Assembly (NCBI GenBank): GCA_905234305.1
Contig: CAJOHT010000004.1
Coordinates: 1-17,319 of the forward strand
Reading direction: 5' to 3'
DNA: 17,319 nt
Source: an uncultured Ruminococcus sp.
Lineage (GTDB): Bacteria; Bacillota; Clostridia; Oscillospirales; Acutalibacteraceae
Shown: in pieces, positions 5,560 to 12,601 of the stretch
Layout of the letters: each line of letters opens with the position of its first letter
Numbering within the stretch: position 1 is the stretch's first letter
Translations under genes and position numbers: made by a program
The notes under the pieces: generated by a model
What the model was told of the DNA's origin: nothing
What the model saw: the letters and a program-made list of their open reading frames with translations, nothing else
The model's database searches: none

Positions 5560-8481
5560 ATGAAACTATTAAAAAAGATTATAAGCGTAACGCTTACAGC
5601 AGCTATACTGACAGGAGTTTTCTCTACCTTCGCTTTCAGCGCTTCGGCAAAAGAAAAAAGCTCAATTATTTTTGATTTCAACAACGATAAGGTTAGCGAT
5701 AAAAAAGACATTGAGGGCGTTGTAACGCTTAACCAAAAATACCACGCGCCCATTGTACAGGAAATGCTGTACGGTCCCCTCGATTCAACCGAGTACGATA
5801 CAACTCAGGCAGACAGTTTACCGCGGTATTTTCTGACAAATATCAATCAATGTACAACTCCAAGACTTCAAAAGCCTTTGGGAGATTGCTGGGCTCAGGT
5901 AGCAACAGGTATGCTTGAAAGTTCCGTGCTTAAGGCTCAAAGCCGCCTTAATAAAACGAGCAAGAAAATCGACAGCAAGGCTCTTGGAAAACCTATTTTT
6001 AACGGGCTCGACAATAAAACGCTGTATTCTCCGAAAGCAGTTACTTGGTTCTCGGGCGAAGGATTAACAAGCGAGGAAAATCCCTCCCAGGCAGGCGAAG
6101 GAAACGTATTTCCCGATAACAGCAACACTCGTTTTAATCTCGGCGGATTTATGTCGTACAGCGAAACATTATACACCGCTTGGAGAGGCGTATTCACGGA
6201 AGAACAGTATCCTCATCAGCCTAATGATTGGGACGGAAGCATTGAGTATATTACGGAAGACGGCTCATGGAATCTTCCCGAAAAGCTAAGCGGCAAGTCC
6301 TTCGATAAAGCTCCGAGAGTTACCGATGCTTTACTGTTACCCCCTACCTCAAATTTTGAAAGCAACAGTAATACAAGCGCCCGCGAGTGGAAGAGCAGCA
6401 ATCAAAAAGCGAGAAGAATTATAAAACAAGCAATTATTGATTACGGCGCTGTACATATAGCGTACGATTCCTGGGGCGACGACGCATGCAGCACGGTATA
6501 CAGCGATAAAAGCAGTTCGGGCTCAGGTCACGCCGCGCTTATAGTCGGCTGGGACGATAATTTCTCAAAAGATAATTATAAAGGAAAAAGCGGCGCAACT
6601 CCTCCCGAGGACGGAGCATGGCTCGTAAAGAATACATTCGGAAGTTACGAATATATGAAATCCCATTTCAAAAACTGGGATACAGACCGCGAAGGCATAA
6701 TGGGTATGACCTACGCTCAGACTCAGGAATACTATAAAGAGAGAAACACTTCGCTTGAACAAATGTTAAAGCAAAATCCTGATATTCAGAACAAATATAT
6801 GTATGAATCAGGTATACGCGACAGTGAAGACAGAGGAACAGGCTTCTTCTGGATTTATTACTGCGACCATTCCATAAGCACTCACGCCGTATATAATGTC
6901 GATATCGCCGATGACGGCTACGACTACGATAACAACTATCAGTACGATTACGCCGTTAATGATGACGACATCAGATTTTCACTTATGACAGCCGATACGG
7001 GAACTCTCGTTAGTAACGTATTCACTGCAAACGGCAACGAAAAGCTCAAAGCGTTTTCAGCCTACACGAATGCAACAGACTCCACGGTAAAAACCGATAT
7101 TTATCTTTTGAACGGGTCGGAAAGTAACCCCACAGAAGGTAAGCCAGTATACAGCGGCGAAAACAAGGTTAAATTCGCGGGCTTCCATACTATAAAACTC
7201 GACGAAACGATAAGCCTTTCGAAAGGACAAAAATTCGCAATCGTACAAAATACAAAATCATATGATAAAAAAACAGACGCAGAGGTTTCTTATCTTAATC
7301 TTGAAACGGTATTTGACAGTAATAAGATATCTGTAGGTCCCGCGAAAAATAATGTCGTATGTAACGACGGAGAGACTTTTGTACGTCTTGACGGAAAATG
7401 GACAACACCAAAAGAATTAGACGAAAGCCTTGAAATAGCCGAAATAGTAAACTTTGGCAACGCTAAAATCAAAGCATTTACCGTTAACGAGCCAAGAGAA
7501 ACAATCGAACCTCAAAAGCCCGAGACTGTTAGTGAAAAAACGGAAATTGAAGATATCGCCGAGGTTATCCCCTCTGATACTAAAACTAAAACAATACGCT
7601 TCTATATGCGCGATGACTGGCAGAATGAATACAACGCGTTTTACGACGGGAAGAATCTTTCTTCGTGCAAGCCATGCGTATTCTGGTGGGAAGGAAGCTA
7701 TAATTGCACAGCGGTTTATGGTTCAACGGACAGCTGGCCAGGTTACTCAATCTCAAAAACAGACGAAAGCGACAGCAATATTTATATCGCAAAGGTTCCC
7801 GATGACGTTGAGAATATCATCATCAACAACACGGTAAAAACTGCTTCCGATAATTCCGACCTGAAATACTACGCTTCTCAGACAAAGCAGCTCAGCCTTC
7901 TGGGATATGATGAAGGAGATTCCCCCTACGGGTTATATCCGAAAGGACTAAATTCGACTGACAATATGATTTACGTTTCAGGAAGAAATGATAGTTCAGC
8001 GGAATACTCACCAGTGGAAAACGAAGGAGCCTGGTTCTATTATTACGGGAACGGTAAATACGGCGTGTACAAAACCCTTACGGAAGCTAAAGCACATAAC
8101 GCTTTATACTCAAACGGAGAATTTCCTACAAAACCAAATACCGAACCGATAACTTCCGATACCAAGGCTAAAAAGTCTAATCCGATTAAGGTTAGCGCTA
8201 AAAATAAAACTATTAGGATTAATAAACTGAAAAACAAACAACAATCCTTAAAGCTGTTCACTGTAAAAAAAGCTGAGGGCAAAGTAACATATAAGCTGAT
8301 TAATGTTACAAAAAAACTAAAAAAATATGTTAAGATAAAAGCAAACGGAATTATAATAATTAAAAAATGGACAAAAGCTAAAAAAGGTACATATAATATA
8401 AAAGTTACAATAAAAGCAAAAGGAAATAATAATTATAAAAATGCTTCTAAAACAGTAACAGCAAAAATAAGAATAAAATAA
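5560..8481 (+). CDS. Secreted papain-like (C1) cysteine peptidase with carbohydrate-binding-like and Lys-rich C-terminal domains
   Basis: A 973-aa exported peptidase. Residues 1-30 are a signal peptide (KK, hydrophobic core, SASA cleavage site). A single calcium-loop-like motif, FDFNNDKVSDKKDI, is at 38-51. The C1 peptidase domain is about 80-390: Q104 (oxyanion hole), catalytic C110 in LGDCWAQ, H324 in SGHAALIVGWDD and N358 in AWLVKNTFG, so the catalytic set is complete. Residues about 410-645 resemble the beta-rich lectin-like domain that often follows such peptidases. Residues about 676-800 are aromatic-rich (FYMRDDW, CVFWWEG, WPGYSI, NIIINN, YGLYPKG) and resemble starch-binding CBM26-type modules. 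Residues about 870-973 are the Lys-rich beta domain common in clostridial surface proteins. No LPXTG motif. The start has AAGGAG six bases upstream; an earlier in-frame ATG at 5506 overlaps the -10. Substrate unknown. Confidence 0.92.
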   Translation: MKLLKKIISVTLTAAILTGVFSTFAFSASAKEKSSIIFDFNNDKVSDKKDIEGVVTLNQKYHAPIVQEMLYGPLDSTEYDTTQADSLPRYFLTNINQCTTPRLQKPLGDCWAQVATGMLESSVLKAQSRLNKTSKKIDSKALGKPIFNGLDNKTLYSPKAVTWFSGEGLTSEENPSQAGEGNVFPDNSNTRFNLGGFMSYSETLYTAWRGVFTEEQYPHQPNDWDGSIEYITEDGSWNLPEKLSGKSFDKAPRVTDALLLPPTSNFESNSNTSAREWKSSNQKARRIIKQAIIDYGAVHIAYDSWGDDACSTVYSDKSSSGSGHAALIVGWDDNFSKDNYKGKSGATPPEDGAWLVKNTFGSYEYMKSHFKNWDTDREGIMGMTYAQTQEYYKERNTSLEQMLKQNPDIQNKYMYESGIRDSEDRGTGFFWIYYCDHSISTHAVYNVDIADDGYDYDNNYQYDYAVNDDDIRFSLMTADTGTLVSNVFTANGNEKLKAFSAYTNATDSTVKTDIYLLNGSESNPTEGKPVYSGENKVKFAGFHTIKLDETISLSKGQKFAIVQNTKSYDKKTDAEVSYLNLETVFDSNKISVGPAKNNVVCNDGETFVRLDGKWTTPKELDESLEIAEIVNFGNAKIKAFTVNEPRETIEPQKPETVSEKTEIEDIAEVIPSDTKTKTIRFYMRDDWQNEYNAFYDGKNLSSCKPCVFWWEGSYNCTAVYGSTDSWPGYSISKTDESDSNIYIAKVPDDVENIIINNTVKTASDNSDLKYYASQTKQLSLLGYDEGDSPYGLYPKGLNSTDNMIYVSGRNDSSAEYSPVENEGAWFYYYGNGKYGVYKTLTEAKAHNALYSNGEFPTKPNTEPITSDTKAKKSNPIKVSAKNKTIRINKLKNKQQSLKLFTVKKAEGKVTYKLINVTKKLKKYVKIKANGIIIIKKWTKAKKGTYNIKVTIKAKGNNNYKNASKTVTAKIRIK

Positions 8482-8486
8482 CACTT

Positions 8487-8515
8487 TTCGGGCGTTTATT
8501 ACGCCCGAATTTTTT
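8487..8515 (+). terminator. Rho-independent terminator after the peptidase gene
   Basis: Perfect 8-bp stem TTCGGGCG (8487-8494) with CGCCCGAA (8502-8509), a 7-base loop and a run of six T. It starts six bases after the stop codon. Confidence 0.95.
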
Positions 8516-8578
8516 ATAGTCTTATAATGAGAAAAAATAAATCATAAATAAAAATCACAAAAATATTAAACAAATAAC

Positions 8579-8630
8579 TTTAAACATATTGTTTTATTGT
8601 ATATAATATGTTATATTATAGTAAAGGAGG
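8579..8630 (+). promoter_or_regulatory. Promoter and ribosome binding site of the first secreted paralogue
   Basis: TTTAAA (8579-8584), 17 bases, then TATAAT (8602-8607). The strong site AAAGGAGG is at 8623-8630, eight bases before the ATG. An alternative pair, TTGTTT (8589-8594) and TATATT (8612-8617), also has a 17-base spacer. The first pair is favoured because the same TTTAAACAT element with the same spacing precedes the second paralogue. Confidence 0.6.
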
Positions 8631-8638
8631 TATGCCTT

Positions 8639-9916
8639 ATGAAAAGAATATTGTGTTTTTTAACGATTATTATATTTATGTTATCAATTAATTCTGTTTT
8701 TGTTTCGGCAAAAGAGTATTCCGAAGAAGATTTGTATAATATGACTGACGCTTCCGATTTGCTTGACGACGAAGATGAAGATGTCGAAGATGACGCGGAT
8801 GACTATAATGACGGCGATTCTGACGATATATCTGACAATTCCGATGAAACAGGAATTACTACAGGCATTATAGAAATAACCCCTAATCATATCGTGTACT
8901 GTATCGATCAGGATGATATAACTACAGATATGGTCAAGGAAACCTATGTAGTAGTAAACGGCAAAAAATACAACGGTTCGTATATCAGTTCATTCTCCAC
9001 AATGTATGAAACTATAGATGAGGGAGTTATTGCCGAAGCAAGTTACAGCGGTAAGATTAACGATTTAGTCACGATCCACTTTATTATGAAAGACGGTAGA
9101 GACGCCAGAGAATCCGATAGAATCGATAACGGTCTTGATGAGGTTGTTATTGACGAGGAAGAATGTGATATCAAACACGCCATATTCTATTATCTCAGCG
9201 ATACGGATAAACTTAAAACTTTAGATTTTAAAGTTAACGGCAAGAGCGTTTCCTATAAGAATTACACAGGTAAAAACCTTGAGGATTACGAAGCGGACAA
9301 CTACGAATACGCGTATGTATATCAGGCTAATTACAAAACAAATTATAAAGCTAAAGTTAGTGTTACGGTGACAACTGAAAAAGGCTATACATACAATTAT
9401 TCAACTTACGCCAAAGATATTAAACCGAACATTTCGGTAAACAACTTCTATGCGGGAGATACAGTTATCTCGGGAAAAACAAAAGCTAACTCTTCTGTAA
9501 TAATAAAAGCAGGCGGAAAAAAATACAAGACAACAGCTAACTCCAACGGCTCTTTCGCCCAGAAAATCAAAGCGTTAAAAGCGGGCAAAAAAATTACCGT
9601 TACCGTAACTACCACGACAAACCGTTCCGCCTCAAAAACAATAAGTGTAAATAAATCTCCAGGAAAAGTTTCTATTAAAAGCATAATTACAGCTAAATCC
9701 AGGAGCGTAAAAATCAGCCTTACAAACGTAAAAGAAGGAGATATTGTAAAACTGTTTATCGGAAGTAAGACTTATAAGTCAAGAATAAAATCCGCTAAAA
9801 AATCAACAACCGTTACAATAAATATAAAACCGCCTAAAAAGGGATTGGTTGTAAAGGCAAAATATACGGATAAGTTCAACACAATTAAATCTACAGCAAA
9901 ATCAAAGGTTAATTAA
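8639..9916 (+). CDS. Secreted protein of unknown function with acidic linker and C-terminal bacterial Ig-like domains (paralogue A)
   Basis: A 425-aa exported protein; I do not recognise the N-terminal half. Residues 1-24 are a signal peptide ending in VSA. A very acidic stretch (about 43-71, mostly Asp/Glu) links to a unique domain of about 74-258. That domain contains ITPNHIVYC near 80-88 and ECDIKHAIFYYLSDTD at 175-190; C88 and C176 are the only cysteines of the mature protein. Residues about 264-335 match the bacterial Ig-like pattern (FYAGDTVISGKT, then NSNGSFAQKIKALKAGKKITVTV), and about 342-425 look like a second, Lys-rich Ig-like domain. No LPXTG motif or membrane anchor. The start at 8639 is chosen over 8597 because the signal peptide and AAAGGAGG fit it. 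Adhesion or wall association is an inference from the domain style. Confidence 0.87.
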   Translation: MKRILCFLTIIIFMLSINSVFVSAKEYSEEDLYNMTDASDLLDDEDEDVEDDADDYNDGDSDDISDNSDETGITTGIIEITPNHIVYCIDQDDITTDMVKETYVVVNGKKYNGSYISSFSTMYETIDEGVIAEASYSGKINDLVTIHFIMKDGRDARESDRIDNGLDEVVIDEEECDIKHAIFYYLSDTDKLKTLDFKVNGKSVSYKNYTGKNLEDYEADNYEYAYVYQANYKTNYKAKVSVTVTTEKGYTYNYSTYAKDIKPNISVNNFYAGDTVISGKTKANSSVIIKAGGKKYKTTANSNGSFAQKIKALKAGKKITVTVTTTTNRSASKTISVNKSPGKVSIKSIITAKSRSVKISLTNVKEGDIVKLFIGSKTYKSRIKSAKKSTTVTINIKPPKKGLVVKAKYTDKFNTIKSTAKSKVN

Positions 9917-9925
9917 ATTCATTAT

Positions 9926-9970
9926 AAGACCGACTCAAAATCCTTTCCAGTTTTGAGTCGGTCTTTATTA
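9926..9970 (+). terminator. Strong hairpin terminator after paralogue A
   Basis: Perfect 15-bp stem AAGACCGACTCAAAA (9926-9940) with its complement at 9951-9965 and a 10-base loop. The tail is T-rich but broken (TATTATTT). It separates the two paralogues into different transcripts. Confidence 0.85.
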
Positions 9971-10039
9971 TTTCCAAGTTTTGTTTAGTTTAATTCTATT
10001 ATTAATAAGAGCTGTCCCCCTCCTGAACAATAAAAGTAT

Positions 10040-10090
10040 TTTAAACATTGCAATAATACTGATATTATGATAGATTATAGAAAAGGAGGG
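10040..10090 (+). promoter_or_regulatory. Promoter and ribosome binding site of the second secreted paralogue
   Basis: TTTAAA (10040-10045), 17 bases, then TATTAT (10063-10068); AAGGAGGG is at 10083-10090, seven bases before the ATG. The element TTTAAACAT and the TTATAG next to the ribosome binding site match the region before paralogue A. An overlapping alternative is TTGCAA (10048-10053) with TAGATT (10071-10076), also 17 bases apart. Confidence 0.55.
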
Positions 10091-10097
10091 AAATATT

Positions 10098-11357
10098 ATG
10101 AAAAAGAAACTATGTTTTTTACTTGTATTCGTTTTTCTTTTTTCAATGTATTCGCTTTGTGTTTCGGCAGAGGAATATACTTCGAATAATTTATTAAAAA
10201 CAACTGACTCTTCTATATCGGGAGATACCCCGCAGGTTGGCGGCGATATCAATTTGGATGATATACCCGACGATATTGAAGAAGGCGAACAAAACGGATA
10301 TTATTTAGGTATCATGGAGCTTACTCCCAACAGCGTTATTTACTGCGTTGAGAAAGAAGAAATTAACGCTAGTATGGTTAAGGATGCTTACATAGTTGTC
10401 AACAAAACAAAATTTACAGGCTCGATAATAGATGAAAATTCCGATTTATATAATAATATTGATAACGGAGTTTTTGCCGAGGCAAAATTCGACGCTAAAG
10501 TCGGCGACAAGGTATACGTTTTTCTCGTTACGGAAGACGGTACAACAGTCATAGGAGTCGAAACAATAAAAAAAGGTAACGATGAGTTAGCAATCGACGG
10601 AAACGAATGCGATATAGAACACACCTTGTTCTATTACCTGAGCGATACTGACCCTGTAAAAAACGTTAATGTTACCGTAGACGGCAAGGAAGTATCCTGT
10701 AAGGAATACAGCGGCAGTAAAGTTAATGATTACGAAATAGAGAGTTTTGCTTGCGGAAGCGCTTATATTGCTGAATACAGTGCAGAAAAAGGTCAGGAAA
10801 TCTGCGTAACCGTTACTACCGAGAAAGGCTTTATCTACACCTGCAGCGCGAAACTTAAAAACGCTAAACCTACAATTTCCTTAAATTCTTTCTATGCGGG
10901 CGATACTGTTTTAAAAGGAAAAACAAACGCTTTTAACGCTAAAGTAAGTATTACAATCGGAAAGAAAAAATATAGCACAAAATCAGATAATAAGGGTATA
11001 TTCAAAAAATCCGTTAAAGCGGCAAAAACAGGTACAAAGATTAGTATTACCGTTACCGCGTCCGACGGCGTCGCCTCTACAAAAACCTTTGCTATAAAAA
11101 AACCGAAAGGTACTATAAAATCAATCTCTAAGATTACTTATAGCAGCAGAAACATTACATTTAAACTGACAAAAGCCCGTAAGGGTGATAAAGTAGTTTT
11201 TAAATTATGCAGAATAAAGTATACTTTTAAGGTTAAGAAAATAAAGAAATCTTACTCAATAAAGATTTACGCGCCGAAAAAAGGTACGAAGGTAACAGCA
11301 GTTTACACGGATAAATTCGGAACTAAAAAGTGTACTAAAAAGAAAAAAGTAAAATAA
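10098..11357 (+). CDS. Secreted protein of unknown function with C-terminal bacterial Ig-like domains (paralogue B)
   Basis: A 419-aa exported protein, a clear full-length paralogue of the gene upstream. Residues 1-24 are a signal peptide ending in VSA. A milder acidic linker (about 50-64) leads to the same unrecognised domain, about 68-252: LTPNSVIYC at 75-83, ECDIEHTLFYYLSDTD at 170-185, then VTTEKGFIY. C83 and C171 are 88 residues apart, exactly as in paralogue A; this protein has further cysteines (C201, C219, C236, C249, C371, C412). The Ig-like domain at about 258-332 contains SFYAGDTVLKGKT; a second at about 335-419 ends in a strongly basic tail. No LPXTG motif. It has its own promoter and terminator. 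Probably arose by tandem duplication followed by divergence, which is slowest in the FYYLSDTD and FYAGDTV regions. Confidence 0.87.
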   Translation: MKKKLCFLLVFVFLFSMYSLCVSAEEYTSNNLLKTTDSSISGDTPQVGGDINLDDIPDDIEEGEQNGYYLGIMELTPNSVIYCVEKEEINASMVKDAYIVVNKTKFTGSIIDENSDLYNNIDNGVFAEAKFDAKVGDKVYVFLVTEDGTTVIGVETIKKGNDELAIDGNECDIEHTLFYYLSDTDPVKNVNVTVDGKEVSCKEYSGSKVNDYEIESFACGSAYIAEYSAEKGQEICVTVTTEKGFIYTCSAKLKNAKPTISLNSFYAGDTVLKGKTNAFNAKVSITIGKKKYSTKSDNKGIFKKSVKAAKTGTKISITVTASDGVASTKTFAIKKPKGTIKSISKITYSSRNITFKLTKARKGDKVVFKLCRIKYTFKVKKIKKSYSIKIYAPKKGTKVTAVYTDKFGTKKCTKKKKVK

Positions 11358-11373
11358 TCAATTATCATTTTTC

Positions 11374-11409
11374 GGGGGCGGTTATATACGAATCGTCCCC
11401 CTTCGTTTA
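11374..11409 (+). terminator. Probable terminator after paralogue B
   Basis: GGGGGCGGTT (11374-11383) pairs with AATCG-T-CCCCC (11391-11401), giving a ten-pair stem with one bulged T and one G-T pair around a 7-base loop. TTCGTTTAT follows. It lies 16 bases after the stop codon. Confidence 0.75.
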
Positions 11410-11426
11410 TAAATCGGATAATACTA

Positions 11427-11474
11427 TTGCAATAAACCGAGAAATTTGTTAAAATAAGAAAAATTCAAAAGGGT
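11427..11474 (+). promoter_or_regulatory. pyrB promoter and ribosome binding site
   Basis: TTGCAA (11427-11432), exactly 17 bases, then TAAAAT (11450-11455). AAAGGG is at 11468-11473, seven bases before the ATG. The predicted leader is about 20 bases, too short for a PyrR-type attenuator, so any pyrimidine control must work otherwise, for example by start-site choice or a repressor. Confidence 0.7.
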
Positions 11475-11480
11475 GATTTT

Positions 11481-12566
11481 ATGGAGCATAAGAATTTAAT
11501 TGACCTTGAGTATATGACAACAGACGAGCTTCAACAGACTATAAGGCTCGCTAAGGTAATAAAAAGCCGCCCCGACGTATATAAACACGCCTGCGACGGT
11601 AAAATTATGGCGACTTTGTTTTACGAACCTTCTACAAGAACCCAGATGTCGTTTCAGGCGGCGATGCTAAGACTCGGCGGTAAAACTATCGGATTCGATA
11701 ACCCGATGAACTCCTCTGTCGCTAAAGGAGAAAATATAAAAGACACTATCACAATAATAAGCAGCTACAGCGACATTATCGCGATGCGCCATCCCAGCGA
11801 GGGTTCCGCAAAGGCAGCTTCGCTGTTCAGCAGCGTTCCCCTTATTAACTGCGGCGACGGCGGTCACTTCCACCCCACCCAAACCTTAACGGACGTATGT
11901 ACACTGAGTTTTGAGAAAGGTCGTTTGGATAACCTTAAAATCGGACTTTGCGGCGATTTACTCAACGGCAGAACAGTTCACTCGCTCATAAAGACTATGA
12001 GTCATTTTAAAAACAACAGCTTTGTTTTAATTTCTACAAAAGAATTATCAGTTCCCCAATACATAAAAGATATTATGGATAACGCGGGCTGTTCATACGA
12101 GGAAAAGGATAATCTTAAAGACGCTATATCGGAGCTTGACGTTCTTTATATGACAAGAATCCAGCGTGAACGATTCTCATCCGACGAAGAATACCAAAAG
12201 CAAAAGGGTGTTTTCGTACTTGATAAGGAAAAACTTTCGCTCGCTAAAGAGGATTTGATTATTCTTCATCCGCTTCCGAGAGTTGACGAAATCGCTATTG
12301 AGGTTGACGACGACCCGAGAGCCTGCTACTTTAAACAGGCCGAGTACGGTATGTACGGCAGAATGGCGCTTATTGTACTTCTTTTAAGGCCCGAAGGCGC
12401 TTTTACATTCAATACCCCCGACCCGATCATTAAAAAGAATTCAAAATGTTCCAACGAAAAATGTATTACAAACGATCCCCAGCAGTTCTACTTACCTAAA
12501 AACACATACTTAAAGAACGGTAAAGAGTATTGTGATTACTGCGACGGACTGATTAAATCTTTATAA
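11481..12566 (+). CDS. pyrB: Aspartate carbamoyltransferase catalytic chain with a C-terminal PyrI-like zinc domain
   Basis: Makes N-carbamoyl-aspartate from carbamoyl phosphate and aspartate, the first committed pyrimidine step. Residues 1-310 are the usual catalytic chain: carbamoyl-phosphate loop FYEPSTRT (47-54), SSVAKGE (78-84), R103-H104-P105, HPTQTLTD (131-138), NGRTVHSL (162-169), TRIQRERF (225-232) and HPLPRVDEI (263-271). These aspartate-site motifs argue against ornithine carbamoyltransferase. The last 40 or so residues are an addition: C323-x4-C328 and C351-x2-C354, the same spacing within each pair as the zinc domain of the E. coli regulatory chain PyrI, but without PyrI's nucleotide-binding domain. 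The residue after STRT is Gln rather than the common Arg. Length 361 against about 305-310 for ordinary PyrB. The gene has its own promoter and is not in a pyr operon here. Confidence 0.93.
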   Translation: MEHKNLIDLEYMTTDELQQTIRLAKVIKSRPDVYKHACDGKIMATLFYEPSTRTQMSFQAAMLRLGGKTIGFDNPMNSSVAKGENIKDTITIISSYSDIIAMRHPSEGSAKAASLFSSVPLINCGDGGHFHPTQTLTDVCTLSFEKGRLDNLKIGLCGDLLNGRTVHSLIKTMSHFKNNSFVLISTKELSVPQYIKDIMDNAGCSYEEKDNLKDAISELDVLYMTRIQRERFSSDEEYQKQKGVFVLDKEKLSLAKEDLIILHPLPRVDEIAIEVDDDPRACYFKQAEYGMYGRMALIVLLLRPEGAFTFNTPDPIIKKNSKCSNEKCITNDPQQFYLPKNTYLKNGKEYCDYCDGLIKSL

Positions 12567-12574
12567 TTGACAAC

Positions 12575-12598
12575 GAGCGCGGCAATTATGCCGCGCTC
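12575..12598. terminator. Hairpin between the convergent pyrB and addA genes
   Basis: Perfect 10-bp stem GAGCGCGGCA (12575-12584) with TGCCGCGCTC (12589-12598) around ATTA. It fills most of the 35-bp gap between the two stop codons, so it probably ends transcription from both sides. T-tracts on either strand are poor. Confidence 0.75.
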
Positions 12599-12601
12599 AA
12601 T

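Noticed and set aside
7454..7837. A 127-codon plus-strand frame inside the peptidase gene
   Set aside because: It is a different frame of the continuous peptidase gene, with basic, low-information sequence and no start signal; no frameshift is needed in the main frame.
9448..9684. A hydrophobic 78-codon minus-strand frame that looks like a membrane protein
   Set aside because: Antisense of a Lys/Thr-rich coding region naturally reads as Phe/Val/Leu, so the hydrophobicity is an artefact.
10010..10030. C-rich stretch between the paralogues, considered as a mobile-element end or small RNA
   Set aside because: No inverted partner, target duplication or hairpin was found; it is too short to support a call.
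11402..11480. PyrR-type attenuator or riboswitch before pyrB
   Set aside because: The predicted start point leaves only about 20 bases of leader and no antiterminator/terminator pair is visible.
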